DNA of 64,000 nt from Hyphomicrobiales bacterium (GTDB taxonomy: Bacteria; Pseudomonadota; Alphaproteobacteria; Rhizobiales; Beijerinckiaceae): contig JAGWTW010000002.1 in assembly GCA_028868735.1 (NCBI GenBank), positions 40,453 to 104,452 of the forward strand, given 5' to 3'. The notes beneath the pieces are model-generated. The model worked only from the letters and a program-made list of their open reading frames with translations. It was not told where the DNA came from and did not search any database. Position numbers and translations under genes: made by a program. Below are positions 36,256 to 45,476 of the stretch, in pieces. Each line of letters starts with the position of its first letter. The first letter of the stretch is position 1.

Positions 36256-37926
36256 ATGAAGATGCGCGGACGCAAGGTCCTGATGGAATCGCTTGTCGCC
36301 AACGGCGTGCGGCACGTGTTCGGCAATCCCGGCACGACGGAATCCCCGCTGCTCGACAGCCTGCCCGACTATCCGCAAATCCAGTATGTGATGACGCTGC
36401 ACGAGGGCGTCGCGGTCGGCGCCGCGAGTTTCTATGCGCAGGCGACGGGGCGCGTCGGGATCGTCAACCTGCATGTCGCGCCCGGCCTCGGCAACGGCAT
36501 GGGCGCCATCTACAACGCCTTCAAGGCCAATTCGCCGCTCATCGTCACCGCAGGCCAGCAGGATACGCGCATGCGGCTCACAAATCCCCTGCTCGGCCAC
36601 GATCTCGTCGCCATGGCCGCGCCGGTGACCAAATGGAGCGTGCAGGCCGAACGCGCCGACGAAATCGCGCCGATCATGCGGCGCGCGTTCAAGATCGCGA
36701 CCGATGCGCCGCGCGGCCCGGTCTTCGTCTCGCTGCCGATCGACGTGCTGGAGCAGGACGCGACGATCGGCGCGCTCGCGTCGGACCATCTCTGGCGCGC
36801 GCCGGCCGCGGACGAACGCGGCATACAAGCGATCGCATCGCTCCTGCTCGACAGCCGCAGTCCGGCGATCGTCGCCGGCGACGATGCAGCGCGGGCCGGC
36901 GCCGAGGACCGGCTCGTCGCGCTCGTCGATGCGATCGGCGCGCCCGTCTGGTTCGAGGGCTTGCGCCATCACGCGCCATTCCCGACGCGCCATCCCAATT
37001 ATCGCGCATCGCTTCCTCCGGACGCCGCGCAGGTGCGCAAGGCGCTCGCCGACGCCGATCTCGTCCTGTTGCTCGGCGGCCCGTTCTTCGAGGACGTCTG
37101 GTTCGCGTCGGGCGGGCATTTTCCCGATGGCGCAAAGGTCGCGCAGATCGAGGAGAGTTCGGAACGGCTCGCCTTCAATCATCGGCTGGACGCTGGCGCA
37201 ACAGGCGAAATGGGCGCGAGCATCGAAGCCCTGACAAAAGCCGTCGCCGTACGCGCGACGCCGCGGTTTCGCGAAGCCGCGCAGGAGCGAAACCGCGCGC
37301 TCGCGGCGCTGCGGGCCAAGGAGACGCAAGCCCATCGCGCGCGAATCGAGAAGAGCTGGACGCGCGAACCAACCTCCATGCCACGCGCGATGGCGGAACT
37401 GCGCAACGGCCTGCCGGACGAGGCCGTCATCGTCGACGAGAGCATCACTGCGAGCCTCGAACTTGCGCGTGCGTTCGACTATCGCGGCTTCGGCGATTAT
37501 TTCAGCGGGCGCGGCGGCGGCATCGGCCAGGGGCTCGCCGGCGCGATCGGCGTCAAGCTCGCCATGCCGGAACGGCCGGTCGTCGCGGTCTCGGGCGACG
37601 GGTCGGCCATGTACAGCATCCAGGCGCTGTGGACGGCCGCTCATCACGACCTGCCGATCGTGTTCGTCATACTGGCGAACCGGCAATACAGGATTCTCAA
37701 GCACAACGTGGACGTGTGGCGGCAGAATTTCGCCGTGCAATCCAGCCATCCCTACCAGAACATGGATTTGGCCGGACCGGCGCTCGATTTCGTCCGCCTC
37801 GCCGCGGGCATGGGAGTCGCGGGCGCCCGCGTCGAAACGGCGGACGAGATCGCGCCGGCGTTGCGCAAGGCGGTCGCGGCCGGCAAGCCGTACCTGCTGG
37901 AGATCGCAATCGAAGGGAAACGCTAG
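36256..37926 (+). CDS. Thiamine-diphosphate enzyme, benzoylformate decarboxylase-like
   Basis: ThDP-dependent 2-oxoacid decarboxylase, 556 aa. G-N-P-G-T-T-E near residue 23 aligns with the benzoylformate decarboxylase motif that has Ser in place of the first Thr. Activating Glu is in L-H-E-G-V, an active-site His in [10 protein letters not shown], a second His in F-P-T-R-H-P-N, and ThDP/Mg motif G-D-G-S-A-M-Y-S with the distal Asn in I-L-A-N. These His residues argue against acetolactate synthase. Ribosome site GGGAGGAC. It may produce an aromatic aldehyde for an aldehyde dehydrogenase such as that at 42219. Confidence 0.82.
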   Translation: MKMRGRKVLMESLVANGVRHVFGNPGTTESPLLDSLPDYPQIQYVMTLHEGVAVGAASFYAQATGRVGIVNLHVAPGLGNGMGAIYNAFKANSPLIVTAGQQDTRMRLTNPLLGHDLVAMAAPVTKWSVQAERADEIAPIMRRAFKIATDAPRGPVFVSLPIDVLEQDATIGALASDHLWRAPAADERGIQAIASLLLDSRSPAIVAGDDAARAGAEDRLVALVDAIGAPVWFEGLRHHAPFPTRHPNYRASLPPDAAQVRKALADADLVLLLGGPFFEDVWFASGGHFPDGAKVAQIEESSERLAFNHRLDAGATGEMGASIEALTKAVAVRATPRFREAAQERNRALAALRAKETQAHRARIEKSWTREPTSMPRAMAELRNGLPDEAVIVDESITASLELARAFDYRGFGDYFSGRGGGIGQGLAGAIGVKLAMPERPVVAVSGDGSAMYSIQALWTAAHHDLPIVFVILANRQYRILKHNVDVWRQNFAVQSSHPYQNMDLAGPALDFVRLAAGMGVAGARVETADEIAPALRKAVAAGKPYLLEIAIEGKR

Positions 37927-37962
37927 GACGCGGGATGCGCCCTTCCGGCGCGTAAGACGATG

Positions 37963-37984
37963 CGCTATGTACGGGCGTATACAG
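37963..37984 (+). promoter_or_regulatory. ModE-like molybdate-responsive operator
   Basis: CGCTATGTA (37963-37971), six-base spacer, TATACA (37978-37983). This follows the layout of the ModE box (CGCTATATA, N6-7, TATATA), with 8 of 9 and 5 of 6 matches. It sits 97 bp before the modB start, where molybdate-loaded ModE would repress transport genes. Match judged by eye from the remembered consensus. Confidence 0.55.
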
Positions 37985-38003
37985 ATCGCGCCGCCCTTCC
38001 GAT

Positions 38004-38084
38004 ATGAAAGCCGAAACGCAAGTCGATGTCGCGATGACGCCGAATTGGCCGCACGCCCCGCGGGCCGGAAGGGCGCGCGCATGA
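38004..38084 (+). CDS. Possible 26-codon leader ORF overlapping modB
   Basis: An ATG-initiated frame of 26 codons (begins [11 protein letters not shown]) ends in a TGA that overlaps the modB ATG as ATGA. There is no good ribosome site before it and no similarity I recognise. It could couple translation into modB, or be chance. Confidence 0.25.
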   Translation: MKAETQVDVAMTPNWPHAPRAGRARA

Positions 38085-38767
38085 TCGACATTCCCGCAAA
38101 CATCTGGGCGCCCGTGCGTCTTTCGATCGAACTGTCGGCCGTCACGACAATCGCGCTCGTCCTGATCGCGACGCCGCTTGCCTGGTGGCTCGCGCGTTCG
38201 CGGGCGTGGTGGAAGGAGGCGGTCGCCGCGATCGTTTCCCTGCCGATCGTGTTGCCCCCGACGGTGCTCGGCTTCTACCTTCTCGTCGCGCTCGGGCCCG
38301 AGGGTCCCGGCGGGGCAGTCGCGAGCCTGTGGGGCGGCCGCACGCTCGCCTTCACCTTCGGCGGGCTGGTGATCGCGTCGATCTTCTACTCGATGCCGTT
38401 CGTCGTGCAGCCGATCCGAAATTCGTTCGAAGCGATGGGAGATCGGCCGATGGAGGTCGCAGCCACCCTGCGCGCTTCGCCGTGGAGCGCGTTCTGGCGC
38501 GTCGCGCTGCCGCTCGCGAGTCCCGGCCTCTTGACGGGCGCCGTGCTCGGCTTTGCGCATACGGTGGGCGAATTCGGCGTCGTCCTGATGATCGGCGGCA
38601 ATATTCCCGGCCGCACGCGCGTGCTTTCGACCGCGATTTTCGACTATGTCGAGAATTCGCAATGGCGCGAAGCAAACCTGCTCGCGGCCGGCATGGTGGC
38701 GTTCTCGTTCGCAGTCATACTTTCGATGATCCTCGTCGAAAAGAGAGTCGCGCGGGCCCGCGCATGA
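38081..38767 (+). CDS. modB: Molybdate ABC transporter permease
   Basis: Inner-membrane permease, 228 aa, five or six membrane segments. ModB landmarks: [15 protein letters not shown] near residue 50 and the ATPase-coupling loop [18 protein letters not shown] (EAA loop) near 125, followed by [20 protein letters not shown]. The long open frame upstream of 38081 is not hydrophobic in the right way and overlaps the previous gene. No modA is present. The stop overlaps modC by 4 bp. Confidence 0.93.
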   Translation: MIDIPANIWAPVRLSIELSAVTTIALVLIATPLAWWLARSRAWWKEAVAAIVSLPIVLPPTVLGFYLLVALGPEGPGGAVASLWGGRTLAFTFGGLVIASIFYSMPFVVQPIRNSFEAMGDRPMEVAATLRASPWSAFWRVALPLASPGLLTGAVLGFAHTVGEFGVVLMIGGNIPGRTRVLSTAIFDYVENSQWREANLLAAGMVAFSFAVILSMILVEKRVARARA

Positions 38768-39849
38768 GCGACGATATCGAAGCCGCATTCAGCGGAACGC
38801 TCGGCGCGTTTCGACTCAACGCCGCCTTCTCGGCGCCAGCACGCGGCATCACCGCGCTGTTCGGCCCTTCCGGCTGCGGCAAGACGAGCGTGCTTCGCTG
38901 CATCGCGGGTCTGCAACGTCTCGAGGGAAGATGCGTCGTCGCCGGCGAGGTCTGGCAGGACGAACGACGATTCCTGCCGACGCACCGACGCGCGCTCGGC
39001 TATGTCTTCCAGGAAGCAAGTCTTTTTCCGCATCTTTCGGTTCAGCGCAATCTCGCCTTCGGCGCGCCGCTCAAAGCGGAAAGCTCCACGCGACCGATCG
39101 CCTTCGATGAGGTCGTCGATCTGCTCGGCCTCGACAAATTGCTCGACCGGTCGCCGCGCAATCTCTCGGGCGGCGAGCGTCAGCGGGTCGCCATCGGCCG
39201 CGCATTGCTGTCGCAGCCGCGGCTCCTGTTGATGGACGAACCGTTGTCGGCGCTCGACGCCGCGACCAAGGCCGAAATCCTGCCTTTCCTCGAGCGCATG
39301 CACGAACGTCTGTCGCTTCCATCGATCTACATCACGCATGATGTGAGCGAGGTCGAACGGCTCGCCGACCATATCGTATTGATGCAGGCCGGCCGCGTCG
39401 TCGCCAGCGGCAGGCTCGCCGACATTCAATCCGATCCGACGCTGCCGCTCGCGCGCGCGCCCGACGCCGCCGTCACGCTCGACGCGCGCATCGAAACGCA
39501 TGATGCGCGGTACGGCCTGCTGACGCTGTCGGTGCGCGGCGGGCGGTTCCTGACGCCGGCGCATGGCGGCGCGCCGGGCGACCAGCGCCGCCTGCGCGTC
39601 GTTGCGGGCGACGTCAGTCTCGCACGGGACCGGCCTGGTCCTTCCTCCATTCTCAACGTGCTGGAAGCGCGCGTCGAAACCGTGACGGCGATCGACGACA
39701 ACCAGAACATTGTCGTGTTGCGGCTCGGCGCGGACGGCGCAGGCGACCGCTTGCTGGCGCGCCTCACGCGGAAATCGACCGAGACGCTCGCCCTGCAAGC
39801 CGACATGCCCGTCTTCGCGCAGGTCAAGGGCGTGGCGCTGGCGCGGTGA
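38764..39849 (+). CDS. modC: Molybdate ABC transporter ATP-binding protein
   Basis: ATPase, 361 aa. Walker [10 protein letters not shown], signature [16 protein letters not shown], Walker [13 protein letters not shown], switch His in Y-I-T-H-D. The last 70 or so residues form a mop-type molybdate-binding (TOBE) domain ([17 protein letters not shown]), which identifies ModC rather than a generic importer. Supplies Mo for cofactor synthesis, for example for the hydroxylase at 6331-8909. Confidence 0.93.
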   Translation: MSDDIEAAFSGTLGAFRLNAAFSAPARGITALFGPSGCGKTSVLRCIAGLQRLEGRCVVAGEVWQDERRFLPTHRRALGYVFQEASLFPHLSVQRNLAFGAPLKAESSTRPIAFDEVVDLLGLDKLLDRSPRNLSGGERQRVAIGRALLSQPRLLLMDEPLSALDAATKAEILPFLERMHERLSLPSIYITHDVSEVERLADHIVLMQAGRVVASGRLADIQSDPTLPLARAPDAAVTLDARIETHDARYGLLTLSVRGGRFLTPAHGGAPGDQRRLRVVAGDVSLARDRPGPSSILNVLEARVETVTAIDDNQNIVVLRLGADGAGDRLLARLTRKSTETLALQADMPVFAQVKGVALAR

Positions 39850-39909
39850 GCCGGCGCTTCCACGCTTCATATCTGTGGTCGTTGATGGCGCGAGCCGGTA
39901 ACATGCGTC

Positions 39910-40794
39910 ATGCACATCGACCAACAGACGCCGGCGAGCCGCTTCTATGAATCGCAGGGACTTCGCCTGCATTACGCCGATTGGGGCAACGCGGGCGCGC
40001 CGCCGCTGATTCTCGTGCACGGCGGCCAGGACCATTGCCGTAGCTGGGACCGGATCGCGCGCGCCTTGTCTGCGCATTATCACGTCATCGCGCCGGACAT
40101 GCGCGGTCACGGCGATTCCGAGTGGACCAGAGGCGGCAGCTACGCGCTCACCGAATATGTCTACGATCTCACGCGCCTCGTTCGTCGGGTCGCGGGCGCG
40201 CCCGTCACGCTGGTCGGCCATTCGATGGGCGGCATGACGAGCCTCATCTACGCCGGCGCGTTTCCGTCGGACGTTTCGGCGCTGGTCGTGCTCGACGGCG
40301 TGACCGTGCGGCCCGACTCGCAGAAGGCGCCGCCGCAGGAGCGGATCGCCAAATGGGTCGACCAGCTCGACAAGCTCGACGGTCGCGAGGCTCGTCGCTA
40401 TGCGAGCGTTGCGGAGGCGGCCACGCAGATGTCCAAACGCAACAAGCGGCTCGCGCCCGAGCTCGCCCTGCACCTCGCAAGCCACGGCGCAAGGCAAAAC
40501 GCCGACGGCTCCTACAGCTGGAAATTCGATCCGTATCAGCGCGTGATGGCGCCGCATCGTCTGTGGGCCGAAGATCATACGACGCTCTGGGCGCGCATAA
40601 CCTGTCCGACCTTGCTGCTGATGGCCGGCGACAGCTTTCTCGGCGCCTCGAAATCGACGGATCTGGCAGGCTATTTCCGCAACGCGCGCATCGAGACGAT
40701 CGCCGACGCGGGTCACTGGCTGCATCACGATCGGCCTGCCGAGACGATCGGCGCGATCACGCGCTTTCTCGGGCTTGTCGACGCGCGCGCCTGA
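39910..40794 (+). CDS. Alpha/beta-hydrolase
   Basis: Serine hydrolase, 294 aa, of the alpha/beta-hydrolase_1 family. Oxyanion motif L-V-H-G-G-Q-D-H near residue 37, D-M-R-G-H-G-D-S near 64, nucleophile elbow G-H-S-M-G-G near 100, and a late catalytic His in D-A-G-H-W-L-H-H near 277. Similar enzymes cleave C-C bonds of ring-fission products, lactones or esters; the substrate is not evident. It is a single-gene unit closed by a strong terminator. Confidence 0.85.
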   Translation: MHIDQQTPASRFYESQGLRLHYADWGNAGAPPLILVHGGQDHCRSWDRIARALSAHYHVIAPDMRGHGDSEWTRGGSYALTEYVYDLTRLVRRVAGAPVTLVGHSMGGMTSLIYAGAFPSDVSALVVLDGVTVRPDSQKAPPQERIAKWVDQLDKLDGREARRYASVAEAATQMSKRNKRLAPELALHLASHGARQNADGSYSWKFDPYQRVMAPHRLWAEDHTTLWARITCPTLLLMAGDSFLGASKSTDLAGYFRNARIETIADAGHWLHHDRPAETIGAITRFLGLVDARA

Positions 40795-40816
40795 CGCCTG
40801 CTCGTCTCGCAGGAAA

Positions 40817-40844
40817 GGGAAGACCGCGCCGCCGCGGTCTTCCC
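40817..40844. terminator. Bidirectional terminator hairpin
   Basis: Perfect 12-bp stem GGGAAGACCGCG / CGCGGTCTTCCC with a four-base loop, between the convergent hydrolase (ends 40794) and binding-protein (ends 40855) genes. The right side continues GTCGTTTCGTT and the left side carries TTTCC on the minus strand, so weak U-tracts exist in both directions. Confidence 0.8.
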
Positions 40845-40854
40845 GTCGTTTCGT

Positions 40855-42084
40855 TCAGTTGGCCTTGAACGTGTCGGTCAGGATCGGCCCGAACAATTCC
40901 CAGCGCTTTCCGTCGAACTTCATCATCTGAAACTGCTTGTTGATGCGATAGTCGTCCTTGCCGCCGGCCGTCATGCCAGGCAGGGCGAGATCGGCCTCGT
41001 ATTTCGGATCGATGTTGGACGCCTGCTTCATGATGTTTTCGCGAGTCAGATTGTCGCCGCATTGCTTGAGAATCTGGATCAGCAGTTGCGCCGTCGAATA
41101 ACCGTAGGTGGAAATGCCGCTCGTGGCGTCCTCGCCCGGCGCGTATTTCGCCATGAAGGCCTTGTAGCGCTTCATGCCCGGATCGTTGTCCCACTGCGGA
41201 TCGAGCGGATCCTTGCCGTAATTGACGGAAATGATCCCCTTGGCGTTATCGAGGCCGGCGGGAATCAGCGTCGAGTTGATCGGAGAGGCGTTGATGTCGA
41301 GGATCTGGACAGGATGCCAGCCCATTTCAGCGGCTTTCTTGATCGCCTGCGCGCCGAATTTCGGCGTCGTCATGTTGTAGAACAGATCGGCGCCCGACGC
41401 TTTCAGCTTCACCATCTGCGCATCCATCGTCGGATCGGTCAGTTCATAGGACGCTTCGGCGACGATCATCTTCGAGGCCTTGTCGCCGAGGCCGTCCTTC
41501 AGGCCTTTCACGTAGTCCTTACCGAGGTCGTCGTTCTGATAGAGAATCGCGATCTTGGCGTTGGGATAGTTCTGCAGGATAAACTTCGCGTAGATATGCG
41601 CTTCCGACTGGTAGTTCGGGTTGAACGCGATCGTCCACGGGAAGTGCTGGGGATCCGTGAAGCGCGTCGCGCCGGTCGAGGCGAGAAGCTGCGGGATTTT
41701 CTTGTCGTTCAAATATTTCTGCACGGCGGCGTTCGGCGGCGTGCCGATGATCTGGAAGGTCGAGAGCACATTGTCGCTTTCGACGAGCTTGCGCACCTGC
41801 TCGACGGTCTTGGGCGGATTGTAGGCGTCGTCGTACTGGATCAGGTTGATCTTGCGGCCTTTGACGCCGCCCTGCTCGTTGATCATCCGGATGTAGTCGG
41901 CCTGCACCTTGCCGATCGCGCCGTAAGCCGACGCCGGCCCGCTGAGCGGAATCGTCTGGCCGAGTTTGATTTCCGTGTCGGTCGCGCCGACATCGTATTT
42001 CTTCTGTGCGAGCGCCTGCGTCGCGAAGCCTGCGCCCAGCGCGAGCGCGAGCGCGAATGTGGCGGATGGTCTGAAGCCCTTCAT
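40855..42084 (-). CDS. ABC transporter substrate-binding protein, LivK type (orphan)
   Basis: Periplasmic type-1 binding protein, 409 aa, with a Sec signal (hydrophobic A-L-A-L-A-L-G-A-G-F, cleavage after A-L-A near residue 26). The mature protein reads T-E-I-K-L-G-Q-T-I-P-L-S-G-P-A-S-A-Y-G, typical of the family. Start at 42084 with AGGAGGAGA ribosome site. No permease or ATPase lies beside it, so it may share a Liv transporter elsewhere, possibly the one at 3062-6327. Confidence 0.9.
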   Translation of the reverse strand: MKGFRPSATFALALALGAGFATQALAQKKYDVGATDTEIKLGQTIPLSGPASAYGAIGKVQADYIRMINEQGGVKGRKINLIQYDDAYNPPKTVEQVRKLVESDNVLSTFQIIGTPPNAAVQKYLNDKKIPQLLASTGATRFTDPQHFPWTIAFNPNYQSEAHIYAKFILQNYPNAKIAILYQNDDLGKDYVKGLKDGLGDKASKMIVAEASYELTDPTMDAQMVKLKASGADLFYNMTTPKFGAQAIKKAAEMGWHPVQILDINASPINSTLIPAGLDNAKGIISVNYGKDPLDPQWDNDPGMKRYKAFMAKYAPGEDATSGISTYGYSTAQLLIQILKQCGDNLTRENIMKQASNIDPKYEADLALPGMTAGGKDDYRINKQFQMMKFDGKRWELFGPILTDTFKAN

Positions 42085-42186
42085 GCATTCTCCTCCTGAG
42101 CGGCGCGCTTCTGCGGCGCGCCGTAAGCCCGAAGGGGAGCCTATGCAGAATCCGGGCGGGAGGGAATGCCTGCGCGAAAAATTTAA

Positions 42187-42209
42187 CCCGGCGGGCTGCG
42201 CCCGCCGGG
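42187..42209 (-). terminator. Rho-independent terminator of the aldehyde dehydrogenase gene
   Basis: Read on the minus strand: 10-bp stem CCCGGCGGGC / GCCCGCCGGG with loop GCA, followed by TTAAATTTTT. It begins 10 bp after the stop codon at 42219 and separates it from the binding-protein gene. Confidence 0.85.
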
Positions 42210-42218
42210 AGTCGCGAA

Positions 42219-43664
42219 CTAGACGCTCGCGGTCGTGACGAATTTCGTGTTCAGATAGCCCTCGATCGCCTCGAGGCCGCCTTCCGATCCGTAGCCGGAA
42301 TCCTTGATGCCGCCGAACGGCACTTCCGGCAGCGCGAGGCCGTGATGGTTGATCGACACCATGCCGCTCTCGATGTCCTGTCCGAGGGCGGCCTCGGTCT
42401 TGCCCGACCGCGTGTAGGCGTAAGCTGCGAGTCCGTAAGGCAGGCGGTTCGCCTCCTTCACGACCTCCTCGTAGGTCGAGAAGCGCGAGATCGGCGCGAG
42501 CGGGCCGAACGGCTCCTCGTTCATGATGCGCGCGTCCTTCGGCACGTTGGTCATGACGGTCGGTTCGAAGAAGAAGCCCTCGTTGCCGATGCGCTTGCCG
42601 CCGGTCTCGATCTTCGCGCCGCGCTGGACCGCGTCGGCGACGAAGCCTTCCATCGCATCGACGCGGCGGCCCGACACGAGCGCGCCCATGCGCGACTCCG
42701 GATCGACGCCCGGTCCGACCTTGATCGCTCTGGCGGTCGCGGTGAACTGCTCGACGAATGCGTCATAGACGCCGTCCTGAACGAGGAAGCGCGTCGGCGC
42801 GACGCAGACCTGGCCGGCGTTGCGGAACTTGTTGGCGGCGAGAATGCTGACGGCGCTCTTGATGTCGGCGTCGTCGAACACGATCGCCGGCGCATGGCCG
42901 CCGAGCTCCATCGTCACGCGCTTCATGTGCGCGCCGGCGAGCGCAGCCAGATGTTTGCCGACGACAGTCGAGCCGGTGAAGCTGATCTTGCGGATGACCG
43001 GATGCGGGATCAGATATTCGGAGACTTCCGACGGCACGCCGAATACGAGATTGACGACGCCGGCCGGCACGCCGCCGTCGACGAAGGCGCGGAACAATTC
43101 CATGCAGGAGGCCGGCGTATCCTCCGGTCCCTTCACGATGATCGAGCAGCCGGCGGCGAGCGCGGCGGAAACCTTGCGCACGGCCTGGTTGATCGGGAAG
43201 TTCCAGGGCGTGAAAGCCGCGACCGGCCCGACCGGCTCCTTGATCACCATCTGCGCGACATTGCCCATGCGCGGCGGGACGATGCGGCCGTAGGCGCGCC
43301 GCCCCTCCTCCGCGAACCAGTCGATGAGATCGCCGGCGAGCATCGTCTCGCCCTGCGCCTCGGCCACCGGCTTGCCCTGCTCGAGCGACATGACCTTCGC
43401 GATTTCCGGCGCGCGCTGGCGCATGAGGTCGGCGACCTTGCGCATGGTCTTGTAGCGGTCGAACGGCGAAATCTTCTTCCAGACCTCGAAGCCTTTCTGC
43501 GCGGCGTCCAGCGCGCGGTCGAGATCGGCCCGCGAGGCGTGGGGCACCTTGCCGATGGGCTGGCCGGTGGCGGGGTTGAGAATGTCGTCGGCGCGGCCGG
43601 ACGTGCCCGACGACCATTCGCCGCCGATCAGGAGCTGCACCTTGGGGTAGTTGACGTCGGCCAT
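42219..43664 (-). CDS. NAD(P)-dependent aldehyde dehydrogenase (succinate-semialdehyde dehydrogenase-like)
   Basis: Aldehyde dehydrogenase, 481 aa. Catalytic Cys in [10 protein letters not shown] near residue 283, general base Glu in M-E-L-G-G-H-A-P near 250, cofactor motif F-T-G-S-T-V-V-G-K near 225, and W-N-F-P near 150. Overall pattern resembles GabD-type enzymes. Ribosome site AAAGGATC. Own terminator downstream, so probably monocistronic. It might oxidise aldehydes from the ThDP decarboxylase or from side-chain degradation of aromatics, but the specificity is unproven. Confidence 0.88.
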   Translation of the reverse strand: MADVNYPKVQLLIGGEWSSGTSGRADDILNPATGQPIGKVPHASRADLDRALDAAQKGFEVWKKISPFDRYKTMRKVADLMRQRAPEIAKVMSLEQGKPVAEAQGETMLAGDLIDWFAEEGRRAYGRIVPPRMGNVAQMVIKEPVGPVAAFTPWNFPINQAVRKVSAALAAGCSIIVKGPEDTPASCMELFRAFVDGGVPAGVVNLVFGVPSEVSEYLIPHPVIRKISFTGSTVVGKHLAALAGAHMKRVTMELGGHAPAIVFDDADIKSAVSILAANKFRNAGQVCVAPTRFLVQDGVYDAFVEQFTATARAIKVGPGVDPESRMGALVSGRRVDAMEGFVADAVQRGAKIETGGKRIGNEGFFFEPTVMTNVPKDARIMNEEPFGPLAPISRFSTYEEVVKEANRLPYGLAAYAYTRSGKTEAALGQDIESGMVSINHHGLALPEVPFGGIKDSGYGSEGGLEAIEGYLNTKFVTTASV

Positions 43665-43786
43665 GAACGATCCTTTCGGGACGAGAAGACGGGTCGGCGC
43701 ATAGGTGACGCAGCTAGCCTGCCAGCGTCAACCGACGACGTCGCCTGTGACGGCGCCGCCGTTTCGGAATCCGGCGCTGCCGCGCC

Positions 43787-44737
43787 TTATCCTTTCATGG
43801 TGGCGAAGGCGTAGCGCAATGCGGCGCACGCCATGTCGAGCGCGGCGTCGGCGGCGCGCACGACCTTGCCCCATGTCAGAAAACCGTGGAGCTGATCGTT
43901 CATGTCGAGACGCCAGACGCGCACGCCGGCGTCCTCGAGCTTTTGCGCATAGGCGGCGCCTTCGTCGCAAAGGGGATCGTGGCGCGCGGTGAGAACGAAG
44001 GCGGGCGCGACGCCCGCATGCGATTTGGCCAGCAGGGGCGAGGCGCGCCAGTCCTGTCGCTCGCTTTCTCTTTCCAGATAATTGTCGCGGAACCAGCGCG
44101 ACACAGACGGCGACAGCGGATAGTCCTCGGGGATGCGCGCGAAAGACGGCGCGTTCATGTTCATGTCGACCGCGGGATAGAGCAGAAGCTGATAGACGAA
44201 AGCGGGCGCGTCGCCGTCGCGCGCCATCAGCGCCAGCACGGCCGAAAGGTTGCCGCCCGCGCTGTCGCCGCCGACCGCGAGCTTCGATGCGTCGACGCCG
44301 AACTGCGCCGCTTCTTTGGCAAGCCAGCGCGCGACAGCGAGGCAATCGTCGACGGCCGCAGGAAACCGGTGCTCCGGGCCCAGGCGATAGTCGACGGAAA
44401 ACACGCAGCAGCCGCAATCGTTGGCGAGCTTGCGGCAGACATAATCATGCGTATCGCAATCGCCGATCACCCAGCCGCCGCCATGAATGAAGAGCAGCGC
44501 CGGCGTCGCCGCGGGCGCCGCGCCCGAGCCGCGGTAGAATCGCACCGGCACGGGGCCGTGCGGGCCGGCGACCTCGAGATCGCGAAGCTCCGCCACATCC
44601 GGCAGCGGCGGCTGCAGCACCGCGCGCCCGGCGCGGTAGCCCTCGCGCGCTTCCGGCGGCGTCAGGCTGGTCAGGGGCGGCCGGCCCGCCGCCTTGAGCA
44701 TGGCCAGCAGGTTTACGGCGTCCGGATCGATCAGCAT
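43787..44737 (-). CDS. Alpha/beta-hydrolase, hormone-sensitive-lipase (family IV) esterase
   Basis: Carboxylesterase, 316 aa. Family IV hallmarks: oxyanion H-G-G-G-W (about residue 85) and nucleophile elbow G-D-S-A-G-G-N (about 158); catalytic Asp in D-P-L-C-D-E and a late His in L-H-G-F. Cytoplasmic by appearance. Ribosome site AAGGGAG 9 nt upstream. The candidate sRNA ends 43 bp upstream on the same strand, so its promoter could also read into this gene if the terminator leaks. Confidence 0.9.
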   Translation of the reverse strand: MLIDPDAVNLLAMLKAAGRPPLTSLTPPEAREGYRAGRAVLQPPLPDVAELRDLEVAGPHGPVPVRFYRGSGAAPAATPALLFIHGGGWVIGDCDTHDYVCRKLANDCGCCVFSVDYRLGPEHRFPAAVDDCLAVARWLAKEAAQFGVDASKLAVGGDSAGGNLSAVLALMARDGDAPAFVYQLLLYPAVDMNMNAPSFARIPEDYPLSPSVSRWFRDNYLERESERQDWRASPLLAKSHAGVAPAFVLTARHDPLCDEGAAYAQKLEDAGVRVWRLDMNDQLHGFLTWGKVVRAADAALDMACAALRYAFATMKG

Positions 44738-44779
44738 ATGTCAGAGCTCCCTTGGCGTTCCCCGCTGGCTTAGGCGCAG

Positions 44780-44865
44780 AAAAAAGGGCCACCGGCAAGC
44801 CGGCGGCCCAAGTCTAGGGAGGAAACGCCCAAGGAGGGCTAGCAACGAGGGAGGCTCGTTGCTGT
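44780..44865 (-). ncRNA. Candidate small RNA with three CCUCC anti-Shine-Dalgarno motifs
   Basis: Predicted transcript of about 85 nt. Read on the minus strand: hairpin 1, stem AGCAACGAG/CTCGTTGCT (44863-44841), perfect, with loop CCTCC. Hairpin 2, stem GCCC/GGGC (44839-44827) with loop TCCTT. Then a single-stranded TTTCCTCCCT. Last comes a terminator with stem GGGCCGCCGGC/GCCGGTGGCCC and six T (44809-44780). All three exposed pyrimidine motifs are complementary to ribosome-binding sites. The layout resembles the alphaproteobacterial anti-SD sRNAs (alpha-r14 and 'cuckoo' families). Alternative: a leader attenuator for the esterase gene at 44737. Confidence 0.75.
44786..44809 (-). terminator. 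Rho-independent terminator of the candidate sRNA
   Basis: 11-bp GC-rich stem with a two-base apex and one G-T type pair, followed by TTTTTT on the minus strand. Textbook intrinsic terminator. Confidence 0.85.
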
Positions 44866-44870
44866 CTGTA

Positions 44871-44899
44871 TTTGTATGGTGCGGCGCACAAAAAGTCAA
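44871..44899 (-). promoter_or_regulatory. Sigma70-type promoter of the candidate sRNA
   Basis: On the minus strand: -35 TTGACT (44899-44894), 17-bp spacer, -10 TACAAA (44876-44871). Predicted start near 44865-44863, at the foot of hairpin 1. Confidence 0.7.
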
Positions 44900-44902
44900 G
44901 AG

Positions 44903-44916
44903 GTTCGCATGTGAAC
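44903..44916. promoter_or_regulatory. Near-palindrome just upstream of the sRNA promoter
   Basis: GTTCGCATGTGAAC is a 14-bp palindrome with one mismatched pair, ending 4 bp before the -35 box of the sRNA promoter. That is the normal place for an activator site. Confidence 0.4.
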
Positions 44917-45095
44917 AGCTTCATCCTTGTTTTTTAACGAAAATCAGCGCCAAAAACCCGCGCCGGCGGCCACAAGCGCTCTCCTCCATTAGTCGAAGGC
45001 GCTGTCTGTCTCGCCTGGTGTGCTTATGGGTCGCGGCCAAAAACCGGATCGTGAGGCTTGCCGCCGCGATCAGGCCGGCGCACGGTGCCCCGCAA

Positions 45096-45419
45096 ATGAC
45101 GGATCGGTTGTTTCGATTTCTGGTCGCGCTGGCGTTCGCCGCAGCGAGTGTCGCTTTTTCGGCGACGCACGCCGGCGCGGCGCCAGCGATGCATGCGGCG
45201 ATTCACGCACATCATGCGCCCGGTCACGATGACAAGGCGCCGACGAATCCGACGCAGGACCAATCTCACGCCGCGTGCTCGGCTCTTTGCTGCGCCATCG
45301 CGCTGCCCTTGACCGCGCAACCGGGGGCCCTCCGCGCGATCTGGAAGCCGCACCGCCTCACGCATGTCGAGCCGGAAAGTCTGGGGCAAGCGCCTCCCGA
45401 ACCGCCGCCCCGAGCCTGA
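45096..45419 (+). CDS. Small secreted His/Cys-containing protein (DUF2946-like)
   Basis: Exported protein, 107 aa, unknown function. A clear signal peptide (M-T-D-R-L-F-R-F-L-V-A-L-A-F, cleavage about A-G-A near residue 28) is followed by a His-rich stretch (M-H-A-A-I-H-A-H-H-A-P-G-H), then H-A-A-C-S-A-L-C-C. Such metal-ligand-rich small proteins often accompany copper handling, which is inference. The ATG at 45096 is preferred because the signal peptide starts there. The next gene, a His/Met-tailed membrane protein, begins 57 bp downstream. Confidence 0.65.
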   Translation: MTDRLFRFLVALAFAAASVAFSATHAGAAPAMHAAIHAHHAPGHDDKAPTNPTQDQSHAACSALCCAIALPLTAQPGALRAIWKPHRLTHVEPESLGQAPPEPPPRA

Positions 45420-45476
45420 CGACGCATTCTCCTTCCGAATCCGAGAACGCAACCTCTTTCCGGGGACTAATTCGTC

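Noticed and set aside
36256..37926. Acetolactate synthase large subunit.
   Set aside because: The active-site His residues and the N-terminal G-N-P-G-T-T-E segment match benzoylformate decarboxylase, and no small subunit is present.
44738..45095. A protein-coding gene in the gap between the esterase and the small secreted protein.
   Set aside because: The gap contains hairpins, a promoter and a terminator on the minus strand rather than a plausible coding frame.
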